Source: Amphritea atlantica (GTDB lineage: Bacteria > Pseudomonadota > Gammaproteobacteria > Pseudomonadales > Balneatricaceae). Taken from it: a stretch of DNA of 64,000 nt. Position 1 is the stretch's first letter. The number at the start of each line of letters is the position of its first letter. The notes under the pieces were generated by a model that did not search any database, was not told the DNA's origin, and saw nothing but the letters and a program-made list of their open reading frames with translations. Positions 6,909 to 15,533 of this stretch are shown piece after piece. The stretch spans positions 121,867 through 185,866 of the forward strand of contig NZ_FOGB01000004.1 of assembly GCF_900111095.1 (NCBI RefSeq), given 5' to 3'. The translations under genes and the position numbers were made by a program.

Positions 6909-8570
6909 TTATGCCGTTTTTTTCTGTTTTGCTGTTGCCTGAGGAGTGATCGGTGCATTGCTTTTTGCAGCGGCAGGCTTTCGGGCAAAGTGCTGTTTAA
7001 CCATCTGCATCAGGCCCTGAGTTGAGGCGTCGTATTCCGAACTTTTATTCTCAATATTGCGGCTGATCTCGGTTGCCAGCCGTTTACCCAGCTGTACACC
7101 CCACTGGTCAAAGGAGTTGATATTCCAGATTGCGCCCTGAACAAATACCTTATGTTCATAGAGGGCGATCAATGCCCCCAGGTTGTGAGGATTCAACTGA
7201 TCCATCAGCAGTACATTGCTCGGTCTGTTACCGGGGCAACTGGCAAAGTCCTGGCGGTTATCTTTGGCATCGCCGTTCATAAACGCATTCGCCTGCGCCA
7301 GCATATTGGTGAGCAGGGCAAAGTGGTGGGCTTCGGTACCTTCATCGACCTGTAGCGAGGCGATGAAGTCGATCGGTACAAACCGGGTGCCCTGATGCAG
7401 TAGCTGGAAAAAGGCGTGCTGGCCATTGGAACCGGTCTGGCCCCAGACAATCGGCCCGGTGGCATAATCCACCGGATTACCCTCCATATCTACCGACTTT
7501 CCGTTACTCTCCATATCCAGCTGCTGTAGAAATGAGGGCAGTTGATGCAGTGCCTGATCATAGGGGATCACCGCCTGGGTTTCGGCGCCAAGGAAGTTGA
7601 TATACCAGATGCCGATCAAAGCCAGAATCACCGGCATATTCTGATCCAGCGGCGCATGGAGAAAGTGCTGGTCCATCTCGAAGGCGCCCTCTAACAGTTC
7701 GATAAAGCGGTCGTAGCCGATGCTCAGGGCAATAGGCAGTCCGATACTGGACCAGAGGGAGTAACGTCCGCCGACCCAGGCCCAGAACTCAAAGATACAG
7801 TGCTCGCTCACACCAAATTCCATGGCAGCAGCTTTGTTGGTGGACACCGCGACAAAGTGTTTGCCCAGATCCGCCCCCGGGCAGTTGCTCTGTGCCAGAA
7901 ACCACTGTTTTGCGGTGTTAGCGTTGAGCAGGGTTTCCTGAGTTGAAAAGGTTTTGGTGGAAACGATAAACAGGGTAGTCTCAGGATCCAGCCCCTTAAG
8001 AATCTTCTTGATATGTTGTCCATCGACATTAGAGATAAAGTGAAACTTCATCTCCGGGTGCTGATAGGGCAGGAGCGCCCGACAGACCATGTTGGGGCCA
8101 AGATCCGATCCGCCAATACCGATATTGACGACGTTACGAATACGCTTGTCGCTGTACCCTTTCCACTCACCACTGCGTACCTGATCGGTAAATGCCTGTA
8201 GTTTTTTCAGCCCCGCGCGGATCTCCGGCATCACATCCTGACCATTCACCACCACCGGTTCATCTCCCCGGTTACGTAACGCGGTGTGCAGCACCGGGCG
8301 CTTCTCGGTAACATTGATAATATCGCCGGAGAACATCTGCGCCTGGCGCTGGCGAAGCGGAGAGTGTTCGGCCAGTTTAATCAGGGTTTTGAAGATATCG
8401 TCGGACAGTCTGTTTTTAGAGTAATCCAGAAACAAGCCGCCCAGCTGCAGGCTCATCTTGTTAAAACGATCTGAGTCTGCGCTAAAGTAATCTGAAATCC
8501 GGTCATTTTCGGTTTGCAGGGCTAACTGCTCGAGTTTTTTCCAGGTGACAGAGGAGCTGAGAGTGTACAT
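6909..8570 (-). CDS. pgi: Glucose-6-phosphate isomerase, copy 1
   Basis: Cytoplasmic interconversion of glucose-6-phosphate and fructose-6-phosphate. The 553-residue length is normal. PGI signatures visible: NIGIGGSDLGPNMV (about residues 150-163), STKTFSTQET for phosphate binding (about 205-214), the catalytic-Glu segment QQLDMESNGKSVDMEGN (about 345-361) and the C-terminal SFDQWGVQLGKRLA with the catalytic Lys (about 500-513). The C-terminal tail is Ala/Lys-rich. It heads a minus-strand unit with the VOC and SemiSWEET genes. A close paralogue is at 33398-35029. Copy 1 may serve gluconeogenic or structural needs while copy 2 belongs to the glucose locus; this is inference from position only. 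Confidence 0.97.
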   Translation of the reverse strand: MYTLSSSVTWKKLEQLALQTENDRISDYFSADSDRFNKMSLQLGGLFLDYSKNRLSDDIFKTLIKLAEHSPLRQRQAQMFSGDIINVTEKRPVLHTALRNRGDEPVVVNGQDVMPEIRAGLKKLQAFTDQVRSGEWKGYSDKRIRNVVNIGIGGSDLGPNMVCRALLPYQHPEMKFHFISNVDGQHIKKILKGLDPETTLFIVSTKTFSTQETLLNANTAKQWFLAQSNCPGADLGKHFVAVSTNKAAAMEFGVSEHCIFEFWAWVGGRYSLWSSIGLPIALSIGYDRFIELLEGAFEMDQHFLHAPLDQNMPVILALIGIWYINFLGAETQAVIPYDQALHQLPSFLQQLDMESNGKSVDMEGNPVDYATGPIVWGQTGSNGQHAFFQLLHQGTRFVPIDFIASLQVDEGTEAHHFALLTNMLAQANAFMNGDAKDNRQDFASCPGNRPSNVLLMDQLNPHNLGALIALYEHKVFVQGAIWNINSFDQWGVQLGKRLATEISRNIENKSSEYDASTQGLMQMVKQHFARKPAAAKSNAPITPQATAKQKKTA

Positions 8571-8752
8571 TGATGGCCTCGCGATATTTTATGCAACCGA
8601 CGACATGCCGGGACCCGTTATCTGTGTCATTAGAACCGGGTGAGGTAAACCAGAAATGAACCGCTTCAGCGTGGTTTGTAATAATTGAAATTTTTATGGC
8701 GCATGTTTGTGTTATTTATACACTTATAAGAAGAATAAAATTGGAAACGTCT

Positions 8753-9490
8753 ATGACAAACGCTGTCCAGCAAAAAATTTTGGTGGTCGATGATGAGATC
8801 GACATGCGGGAGTTGTTGCAGGATCTTCTGGAAGATAGCGGCTTCAGTGTCACCGCCGTGGCCGATGGTGGGGCGATGCGGCAGACGCTGGATACGGCTC
8901 CCTATTCGCTGATTATTCTTGATCTCAGGCTGAAAGGTGAAGATGGTATGCAACTGGCCCGGGAGGTGCGGGAACATTCCAGCATCCCGATTATGATGCT
9001 CACCGGCAAAGGGGATGAAACTGACCGGATTCTGGGGCTGGAGCTGGCCGCCGACGATTTTCTGATGAAACCATTCAACAACCGGGAGTTGCTCGCCAGA
9101 GTGCGGGCTATGTTGCGCAGAACCACCCAACTAAGCACTCCGGTGATACGTAAAGAGGATGCCTACAGTCACGAACGGTTGTCGTTTGATGGCTGGGTGA
9201 TGGATCTGACCAGCCGGGAACTGACCGGCGTCGATGGTGAGCCGGTTTCACTCACCTACGGCGAGTATGAGCTACTGGAGATGTTTGTCCGCTCGCCTAA
9301 CCGGGTGTTCAGCCGTGACCAGCTATTGGACGCGACCCGGGGGTTTGACTCAGATGTCTATGACCGTACTATCGATGTGCTGATTCTGCGGTTGCGCAGG
9401 AAGATTGAACCGAATCCGAAACAACCCTCCTATATCCGTACTGAACGGGGTGTGGGGTATATCTTTAATGCTTCAGTGATGCAGTGCTGA
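8753..9490 (+). CDS. OmpR-family response regulator (sugar-sensing system)
   Basis: Receiver domain from about residue 9 (KILVVDDEIDMRELL) with phospho-acceptor Asp57 (LIILDLRLKGEDG), the Thr/Lys switch residues (MLTGKGDETD... FLMKPFNNREL) and a C-terminal winged helix (about 145-240, ending RTERGVGYIF). I chose the ATG at 8753, 245 residues, because GGAA lies six bases before it. An upstream start at 8696 would add 19 residues absent from the family. The gene is followed 28 bp later by a hybrid kinase and then a periplasmic binding protein. That order suggests it regulates uptake of the ligand of that binding protein, perhaps the nearby frcBCA-like operon. It is TorR/GltR-like but not assignable to a named system. 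Confidence 0.9.
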   Translation: MTNAVQQKILVVDDEIDMRELLQDLLEDSGFSVTAVADGGAMRQTLDTAPYSLIILDLRLKGEDGMQLAREVREHSSIPIMMLTGKGDETDRILGLELAADDFLMKPFNNRELLARVRAMLRRTTQLSTPVIRKEDAYSHERLSFDGWVMDLTSRELTGVDGEPVSLTYGEYELLEMFVRSPNRVFSRDQLLDATRGFDSDVYDRTIDVLILRLRRKIEPNPKQPSYIRTERGVGYIFNASVMQC

Positions 9491-9518
9491 TGGGGCATCG
9501 TGACAGCGAGTTGAACAG

Positions 9519-12146
9519 ATGATCCTGTCGATCAGCCCCTTTAGTCGCCTGCGAGCACGCACCCGGTTATTGCTGGCGTTTACCATCCTGTCTGTTTCGG
9601 CGATGATTCTGGCGCTGGTGGGCTGGCAGGGGCTGAGCAACACCGACCGGGCGCTGAATATCTTTGAACAGCAGGCGTTGCCGGATATCTCCCGCTCTCT
9701 CGAACTGGCTGAACGTACCGCCAACCTGGCGGCGATCGCCCCCTATGTCACCAGCGCCGGTACCCCCTATATGTTAGAGGGGCTGAGCCAGACGCTGAAA
9801 GCCAAAATTGAAAAAGTGCTCTCACTGGCGCAGCGTATTCCACAACTGGACGCTGCCGCCCCTAATCTTCAGACGCTGCTGCAGCGTCTCGATAGCACCG
9901 TGAATGAGCTGATCGATCTGACCCGCCAGCATCTGTTTCTGCGGGAGGATCTGCGGGAATATGAATACCGCCTCCGAAGTCTGATGGATGGGGCTGAGCC
10001 GTTTGATACCGTGCATAGTGCGACACCCGTGACGCGGCTGGCTGAGATGCTGATGACGGCGTCCCATAGCCAGTCGGCCGATAGCCTGGCCATCACCCGG
10101 CAACGCTTTATCCGTCAGCTCGACAGTTTTCATCGCTCTGCCGTCGGTGGTGCTGATCACGATTATAACGAACTCTATGCTGTGGGGGTGGGGCCGGAAA
10201 ACCTCTTTGATCTGCGGCTGAAGCAGTTGAGTCTGGAACAGCGCAGCGCTTTTCTGCTGGCTTCAACCCGGGCGATCTCCGAACAACTAAGTGGGGAGGT
10301 GCAACACTTTGTCGATCAGATTCAAAGCCGCATATCCCACGAAAGTCAGCGGGTGGGGGCAGCGGTCAGCTCGGGTAAAACTGGTATTTTACTGATCAGC
10401 TTCCTCTGTATTGTCGCGGCACTGGGGGGCGTGTGGATGGTGCGCGAACTGGTGATGAATCTGGCGTCGGTTACCCTGGTGATGAGCCGTCTTGCCGAAG
10501 GGGATACCCATCAGCAGACCCCGGCTATCGAGCGTAGTGATGAGATTGGTGATCTGGCCCGGGCATTTCAGGTATTTCGTGAGAATGCGGTTCAGATCGA
10601 CCGGATCAGTCACGATCTGCAGGAACAGTCGCATCTGCTGGAAACGGTGTTCACCAATATCAATGATGGGTTGAGTGTTTTTGACAGAGAGGGGCGGCTG
10701 ATCGCCTGGAACCCTCAATACCTGCTGATTCTTGAGTTGCCCCAGAACAGTCTGGAAAAAGGGATGTCGATAGAGCAGGTGCATGGTTTGTTGTCGAAAG
10801 AGGCGCAGGAGAGCTGGGCGCTGGATGGTATGGCGCTGGATAAGGATGAGGTCAACCAGATGCGACGACAGCAACCGCAACACTTTGAGCGGCACTTTGC
10901 CAACGGGCGGGTGGTTGAGTTCAGAAGCAGCCCGATGCCGGATGGTGGGTTTGTGACCCTGTATAGTGATCTGACGGAGCGTAAAACCGTTGAAGCACAG
11001 TTGCGCCAGTCTCAGAAGATGGAGGTCCTGGGGCAACTGACCGGTGGGGTTGCTCACGACTTTAACAATCTCCTGGCAGCGATGTATGGCAACCTTCAGC
11101 TGCTGGAATCGACACTTTATGATGCCCCCAAACCGCTTAAATATGCCCGCCGGGCGCTGGCCTCAGCAGAGCGGGGGAAAAACCTGACGCAGCGCTTATT
11201 GGCGTTCTCCCGGAAACAGCACCTGACGCCGGAACCGACAGCCGTTGACCCGCTGATTGAAGGGATGCTGGATCTGATTGAATACAGTGTGGGGTCGGCG
11301 ATTAAAATAAAGCTGGAGCTTGGCGCCGCTGACTGGCTGGTGGATGTCGACCCGGGGCAGCTTGAAAATGCCCTGCTGAACCTGACGATTAACAGCAGTG
11401 CCGCGATGCCTGACGGGGGGACTCTGACATTCTGTACCCGTCAGTGCCATGGGATTGAGCTGAATGGCGGCGTCTGCGATGCGGTGCATATCGAGGTTGC
11501 TGATACCGGCTGCGGTATCTCCGAGGCCCATCTGCGTCGGGTGTTTGAACCCTTCTTCACCACCAAAGAGATCGGCCAGGGCAGTGGGTTGGGGCTGAGT
11601 ATGGTGTATGGCTTTGTGAAACAGTCAGAGGGGGATATCAGGGTTCAGAGTCAGCAGGGGCAGGGGACGACGATCGGTATCTATCTGCGCCGCAAAGCTG
11701 AGTCAGCCGCTTTACCCAGAGCAGATACGGTGACTGCGTTCAATGATGGCCAGAATCGTTGCGTACTGATGGTTGAGGATGATCATCAGGTGAGAGAGGC
11801 GGGACAGGCTCTGCTGGAAAAGCTTGAATACCGGGTGATCGCAGTGGCATCCGTCGATGAAGCGCTGCAGCAGCTTCATCAGCGGGATGATATCGATATT
11901 GTGTTTACGGATATCAACCTGGGCACTGCCGTTAATGGTTTACACCTGGCGAAAAAAATTGACAGTCAATGGCCTGAAATACCGGTGCTGCTGACCTCGG
12001 GGCTGAGTGTTCAGCATCTGAGTGAGCAGTACGGTTTGCAACAGACCGGTATTGTACTGGCTAAACCCTATAAGCTGGAGGAGCTGGCAATGGCGCTGGA
12101 TAGCACATTTACACGGCATACAGATCAGGGAGGCAGAGACCTGTGA
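9519..12146 (+). CDS. Hybrid sensor histidine kinase, TorS-like architecture
   Basis: An 875-residue inner-membrane kinase. TM1 (about residues 16-38), a large helical periplasmic sensor (to about 285), TM2 (LLISFLCIVAALGGVWMV), a HAMP domain (about 310-365) and a PAS-like domain (about 375-490, ENINDGLSVFDREGRL-type). The kinase domain has the H-box GGVAHDFNN with His513 and an ATPase domain with VADTGCGIS, FEPFFTTK and GQGSGLGLSMVYG. A C-terminal receiver carries Asp798 (IVFTDINLG). Kinase and receiver in one chain imply an internal phosphorelay. The large periplasmic region and the overlapping binding-protein gene (GTGA overlap at 12143-12146) suggest the kinase senses a ligand-loaded periplasmic partner, as TorS does with TorT. 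Confidence 0.9.
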   Translation: MILSISPFSRLRARTRLLLAFTILSVSAMILALVGWQGLSNTDRALNIFEQQALPDISRSLELAERTANLAAIAPYVTSAGTPYMLEGLSQTLKAKIEKVLSLAQRIPQLDAAAPNLQTLLQRLDSTVNELIDLTRQHLFLREDLREYEYRLRSLMDGAEPFDTVHSATPVTRLAEMLMTASHSQSADSLAITRQRFIRQLDSFHRSAVGGADHDYNELYAVGVGPENLFDLRLKQLSLEQRSAFLLASTRAISEQLSGEVQHFVDQIQSRISHESQRVGAAVSSGKTGILLISFLCIVAALGGVWMVRELVMNLASVTLVMSRLAEGDTHQQTPAIERSDEIGDLARAFQVFRENAVQIDRISHDLQEQSHLLETVFTNINDGLSVFDREGRLIAWNPQYLLILELPQNSLEKGMSIEQVHGLLSKEAQESWALDGMALDKDEVNQMRRQQPQHFERHFANGRVVEFRSSPMPDGGFVTLYSDLTERKTVEAQLRQSQKMEVLGQLTGGVAHDFNNLLAAMYGNLQLLESTLYDAPKPLKYARRALASAERGKNLTQRLLAFSRKQHLTPEPTAVDPLIEGMLDLIEYSVGSAIKIKLELGAADWLVDVDPGQLENALLNLTINSSAAMPDGGTLTFCTRQCHGIELNGGVCDAVHIEVADTGCGISEAHLRRVFEPFFTTKEIGQGSGLGLSMVYGFVKQSEGDIRVQSQQGQGTTIGIYLRRKAESAALPRADTVTAFNDGQNRCVLMVEDDHQVREAGQALLEKLEYRVIAVASVDEALQQLHQRDDIDIVFTDINLGTAVNGLHLAKKIDSQWPEIPVLLTSGLSVQHLSEQYGLQQTGIVLAKPYKLEELAMALDSTFTRHTDQGGRDL

Positions 12147-13093
12147 ACAGAATTAAGCGGGGCATGAGGGGCGCGCACCGGTTGCTGGCGGCTCTGCTGT
12201 TGGCCGGAGCTGCGCTACCCTCTGCTGCCGCAGAGAAGACCCTCTCTATCGGTATCTCCGTCTCGGATCTGGGTAACCCCTATTTTATTCAGATCGCCCG
12301 GGGCGCTGAAATGCAGGCAAAACAGCTGGTGGGCGATAATGCTGAAGTGGTGGTTGTTTCCAGCGCCTATGATGTTAAACGTCAGATTGAACAGATAGAA
12401 AGCTTTGTCGCGCAGGGGATGGATATGATTCTGCTGTCCGCCGCCAGTTATGATGGTGTTGAAGCCGCAGTATTAAAAGCCCGGGAAGCCGGGGTTAAAG
12501 TGCTGGCGGTGGATGTCAAAGCGAAAGGTGCCGATGCGACCATCACCACTGATAATACTCAGGCCGGCATGATCGCCTGTGACTACCTGGTGAAACAGCT
12601 GGGAGGGAAGGGCGATGTGGTGATTATCAACGGTCCCAAAGTGTCCTCGGTAAAGGACCGGGTGGCTGGGTGCAAAGCGGTGCTGGCGCAATCCCCAGGT
12701 ATTCAGCTGCTGTCCAGCGATCTGAATAGTGGCGGGGGACGTGAAGGCGGGCTGGAGTCGATGACCTACCTGCTGACCCAGTTTCAACAGATCGATGGCG
12801 TATTTTCCATCAATGACCCCTCTGCACTGGGTGCACAGGATGCCGCACAGTTTGCCGGTCGGGGTGAGTTTATCATCGCTTCAGTCGACGGCGCACCGCT
12901 GGCGCAACAGCAACTGCGCCGTTCAGACTCGCTGATCTGCGCAACGGCGGCACAGTTTCCCAACTATATGGCGGCAAAAGCGGTAGAAACCGGTTACCGG
13001 TTAATGCAGGGCGAGACACTGGAGCAGACCACCATACTGATTCCCGCAAAGCTGATTACCCGGGAAACGGTGGATAGCTATCAGGGGTGGTGA
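12143..13093 (+). CDS. Periplasmic sugar-binding protein of a sensory system
   Basis: A 316-residue type I periplasmic binding protein of the RbsB/TorT class. It has a Sec signal peptide with a run of Leu/Ala ending PSAAA (cleavage about residue 30), then SIGISVSDLGNPYFIQIARGAEMQ, the typical first strand and helix. The hinge and ligand-pocket segments VFSINDPSALGAQDAA and IASVDGAPLAQQQL carry the Asp and Asn usual in sugar binders. The GTG start overlaps the kinase stop, with GGGAGG upstream, so the two are translationally coupled. There is no transporter gene on this strand, so it may report ligand to the kinase. It could also supply the FrcCA-like permease encoded convergently at 14734-16613. 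Confidence 0.85.
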   Translation: MNRIKRGMRGAHRLLAALLLAGAALPSAAAEKTLSIGISVSDLGNPYFIQIARGAEMQAKQLVGDNAEVVVVSSAYDVKRQIEQIESFVAQGMDMILLSAASYDGVEAAVLKAREAGVKVLAVDVKAKGADATITTDNTQAGMIACDYLVKQLGGKGDVVIINGPKVSSVKDRVAGCKAVLAQSPGIQLLSSDLNSGGGREGGLESMTYLLTQFQQIDGVFSINDPSALGAQDAAQFAGRGEFIIASVDGAPLAQQQLRRSDSLICATAAQFPNYMAAKAVETGYRLMQGETLEQTTILIPAKLITRETVDSYQGW

Positions 13094-13115
13094 AACTTAG
13101 ACGCAGTTATCAATA

Positions 13116-13157
13116 TTGAAAGGTTCAATGTACCTGATATACTGTGTACAAAGTACA
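13116..13157 (+). promoter_or_regulatory. Toxin-antitoxin promoter and operator
   Basis: TTGAAA (13116-13121), a 16-bp spacer and TATACT (13138-13143) form a sigma70-type promoter. TGTAC/GTACA half-sites surround the -10: TGTAC at 13129-13133, and a perfect TGTACAAAGTACA inverted repeat at 13145-13157. This fits binding by the HTH antitoxin for autorepression. Confidence 0.6.
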
Positions 13158-13166
13158 TGGATTGTT

Positions 13167-13487
13167 ATGTTTACATTTATAGAACTAAGCGGCTTCAGTA
13201 AACACAGAAAGGATTTACTGAGCGATGATGAGTTCAGCGAGTTGCAGAGGGCATTAATTGCAAACCCGGAATGCGGTAGCACAATATCCGGTACTGGTGG
13301 ATTCCGAAAGCTTCGATGGTCCAGGCCAGGTATGGGAAAAAGTGGTGGAGTAAGAGTGATATATTATAATTTATCTACTCAATCGGGGCGGTTATATCTG
13401 GCGCTTATTTATTCTAAAAATGAAGCCGATAACATCACCGATGCCCAAAAATCCCAACTAATGAAAGTCTCAGGCAGGCTAAAATAG
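13167..13487 (+). CDS. RelE/HigB-type toxin
   Basis: A 106-residue toxin of the type II RelE/HigB fold, a predicted ribosome-dependent mRNA endonuclease. Visible features: MFTFIELSGFSKHRKDLLSDDEFSELQRALIANPECGSTISGTG in pieces typical of the N-terminal helices, then GFRKLRWSRPGMGKSGGVRVIYYN, the conserved basic strand (KLRW, KSGGVRVIYY), and LIYSKNEADNIT. The ATG at 13167 gives this standard N-terminus. A TTG start at 13116 would lie in the promoter and was rejected. The antitoxin gene starts 2 bp after the stop, an order (toxin first) usual for HigBA/NadS pairs. Confidence 0.85.
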   Translation: MFTFIELSGFSKHRKDLLSDDEFSELQRALIANPECGSTISGTGGFRKLRWSRPGMGKSGGVRVIYYNLSTQSGRLYLALIYSKNEADNITDAQKSQLMKVSGRLK

Positions 13488-13489
13488 CG

Positions 13490-13807
13490 ATGAAACAAAC
13501 AATGAAAGATGAACTGTTTGCTGACCTTCTTAGCAGTGCTGAAGAGATGGTTGCGATTGAAAAAGGTGAAATAATACCCGACAGTGGCGTCGTACATCAC
13601 TACGAAACGCTGGATGTTAAAGCGATTCGTGAAGCATCAGGTAAAAGCCGTAAAGAGTTTGCCGATATTATTGGTGCTAGTTATGAAGCGGTAAAAAGCT
13701 GGGAGAATAAACGGAGAAATCCCACCGGCCCCACAAAAAAGTTGCTGACGCTGGTGAGAGAAAATCCCCGGCAGATGGTAGCGATTCTCGAACAGGAAAG
13801 CGCTTAA
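13490..13807 (+). CDS. HTH antitoxin, NadS/HigA-like
   Basis: A 105-residue DNA-binding antitoxin. The N-terminus (MKDELFADLLSSAEEM) is the NadS-type toxin-facing helix. A Cro/C1 helix-turn-helix follows (about residues 42-95: LDVKAIREASGKSRKEFADI, then GASYEAVKSWENKRRNPTGP), with the SWENKRRNPTGP recognition-helix tail characteristic of this group. It should neutralise the upstream toxin and repress the pair through the TGTAC repeats near 13129-13157. The module sits between two sugar-related transcription units with no visible integration scar. Confidence 0.85.
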   Translation: MKQTMKDELFADLLSSAEEMVAIEKGEIIPDSGVVHHYETLDVKAIREASGKSRKEFADIIGASYEAVKSWENKRRNPTGPTKKLLTLVRENPRQMVAILEQESA

Positions 13808-13820
13808 CCGTATAAGCGAT

Positions 13821-14678
13821 TTACTCCGGGTTAAATAGCTGACTAAGTGCTGTATGCATCACTCCGGTGTCCACTGTGATACCGGTCCAGTAGTGGATGC
13901 CGATAGCGCCCTGATGAACCAGCATCTGCTGTCCATTGACGAATTGACAACCCTTTTGCTGAGCCGTTCGCAGTAGCGGCGTCATCGGCGGATTATGGAT
14001 ACCGTCGGCGACCACCATATCCGCGCTTAGCGTTTCCCAGTCAATATCAAGCTGTTGGTCGATATTTGGGTAGAGGCCGATGGAGGTGGCGTTGATTACG
14101 ATGTCGGTGTCTGCGGGGAGAGGGAAATCGCCATCCCATATTGCAAACGTTGCTGTGGCTGGTGTTTTTTCGCAGATCAGTCGGGTCAGTTCTTCGCCCC
14201 GTTTACGGGAGCGGTTAACCACCGTGATATGGACCGCTCCGGCAAAGGCCATCTCCACCGCGACAGCACGGGCTGCGCCGCCCGCGCCAAACAGAACCAC
14301 CTGTGATCCCCGTGGATCGGTCACCTCTGTCAGGGCGGTAACAAAACCCCGGCCATCGGTGTTTTCGCCAATATAGTCGCCCGTGGCACTGCGCACTATG
14401 GTGTTGACGGCACCGATAATCTCTGCCGACTGTCCGAGTCCGTCCAGATGTTCGATCACCGCTACTTTATGGGGGATTGAACAGTTAAAGCCCGCCCAGC
14501 CCATCGCCCGGGCGCCGCGTACCGCATCTTTAAGATGCTCCGGTGACACTTCGCAGTTGATATAGCGCCAGTCGAGCTGGTGGTGCTGATAAGCGGCTTC
14601 AACCATGGCGACGGTCGGGTTCTCCATCGCCGGCATGGCAAATGAACCGGTCAGATTGCTGAGAAAATTGATCTTCAT
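13821..14678 (-). CDS. Shikimate-dehydrogenase-like oxidoreductase (AroE family)
   Basis: A 285-residue NAD(P)-dependent dehydrogenase of the AroE fold. Catalytic Lys71 (CSIPHK) and Asp108 (GENTDGRGF) are present. The Rossmann domain has VVLFGAGGAARAVAVEMAF and the NRSRKRGEEL motif, whose Arg residues suggest NADP preference. The substrate-anchoring Ser-x-Ser-Pro of true AroE (usually HSxSP) is replaced by SFAMP at residues 12-16, so the substrate may not be shikimate. The ATG at 14678 starts MKINFL; an in-frame upstream extension overlaps the ABC ATPase and crosses a terminator. It follows frcBCA-like genes on the same strand, suggesting catabolism of the imported compound. Quinate/shikimate or a cyclitol are possibilities. 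Confidence 0.85.
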   Translation of the reverse strand: MKINFLSNLTGSFAMPAMENPTVAMVEAAYQHHQLDWRYINCEVSPEHLKDAVRGARAMGWAGFNCSIPHKVAVIEHLDGLGQSAEIIGAVNTIVRSATGDYIGENTDGRGFVTALTEVTDPRGSQVVLFGAGGAARAVAVEMAFAGAVHITVVNRSRKRGEELTRLICEKTPATATFAIWDGDFPLPADTDIVINATSIGLYPNIDQQLDIDWETLSADMVVADGIHNPPMTPLLRTAQQKGCQFVNGQQMLVHQGAIGIHYWTGITVDTGVMHTALSQLFNPE

Positions 14679-14689
14679 TGGCTTTTCCC

Positions 14690-14717
14690 AAAAAAAGCCC
14701 TGATGTTGAGTCAGGGC
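14690..14717 (-). terminator. Terminator between the ABC operon and the aroE-like gene
   Basis: Read on the minus strand: GCCCTGA, 7-nt loop, TCAGGGC, then seven T. It lies after the ATPase stop (14734) and ends about 11 bp before the aroE-like start (14678). The aroE-like gene must therefore rely on read-through or on a promoter inside the ATPase gene. Confidence 0.85.
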
Positions 14718-14733
14718 CAAGGCTTTACTTTGT

Positions 14734-15531
14734 TCAGACTGCGAATGCGCCTGCAGCATGTTCATGAGGGTCCATCGCCCCGGTCATAATCGCCACGGCT
14801 TCAGACATAGTGTGGGTGTCCGGTTTGATCACCGCATGGCGTTTGCCCAGCCGGTGGATATGGATGCGGTCGGCCACTTCAAATACATGGGGCATGTTGT
14901 GGCTGATCAAGACCACAGACAGGCCCCGGTCGCGTACATCTTTGATCAGATTGAGCACCCGGCGGGACTCTTTTACCCCCAGCGCCGCGGTGGGCTCGTC
15001 CATAATCACCACATGCTTGGCGAAGGCCGCCGAGCGGGCCACGGCCACCCCCTGGCGCTGACCGCCGGACAGGGTTTCCACCGCCTGGTTAATGTTCTGG
15101 ATAGTTAACAGTCCCAGCTCGGATAGCTTCTGACGGGCGTTATCGTGCATCGCTTTCTTATCCAGCATACGGAACACCTTCCCCAGAATACCTGGCCGCA
15201 GTTGTTCACGGCCGAGGTAGAGGTTATCGGCGATATCCAGCGAGGGGGCGACGGCGAGGTTCTGGTAGACGGTTTCGATACCGGCGTTGCGGGCGTCCAT
15301 CGGGCTTTTGAAGTTCACCGTCTCATTATCCAGTTTGACGGTGCCCCGGTCGGGTACCAGCGCACCGGACAGGGCTTTGATCAGAGACGATTTACCGGCT
15401 CCGTTATCACCGATGACAGCCAGAATTTCACCTGGATAAAGGTCGAAATCTGCGCCATCCAGGGCGGTAACATGACCATAACGTTTAACCAGTCCGCGTG
15501 CCTGTAATACTGTAGATTTACTGTTATTCAT
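14734..15531 (-). CDS. frcA: Sugar ABC transporter ATPase, FrcA-like
   Basis: A 265-residue single-domain ATPase of the CUT2 class that powers sugar uptake. Walker A GDNGAGKSSL (about residue 38), Q-loop VYQNLAVAPSLD, signature LSGGQRQGVAVARS, Walker B VVIMDEPTAALGV and switch His (LISHNMPHV) are all present. RbsA-type proteins have two such domains (about 500 residues); the single domain matches FrcA. The ATG at 15531 lies 2 bp beyond the permease stop, with GGAAGGTG upstream; a longer frame from 15552 would overlap the permease. Last gene before the terminator at 14690-14717. Confidence 0.9.
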   Translation of the reverse strand: MNNSKSTVLQARGLVKRYGHVTALDGADFDLYPGEILAVIGDNGAGKSSLIKALSGALVPDRGTVKLDNETVNFKSPMDARNAGIETVYQNLAVAPSLDIADNLYLGREQLRPGILGKVFRMLDKKAMHDNARQKLSELGLLTIQNINQAVETLSGGQRQGVAVARSAAFAKHVVIMDEPTAALGVKESRRVLNLIKDVRDRGLSVVLISHNMPHVFEVADRIHIHRLGKRHAVIKPDTHTMSEAVAIMTGAMDPHEHAAGAFAV

Positions 15532-15533
15532 GA

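Noticed and set aside
13116-13166. TTG start giving a longer toxin
   Set aside because: These bases form the promoter -35/-10 and operator; the ATG at 13167 gives the family N-terminus.
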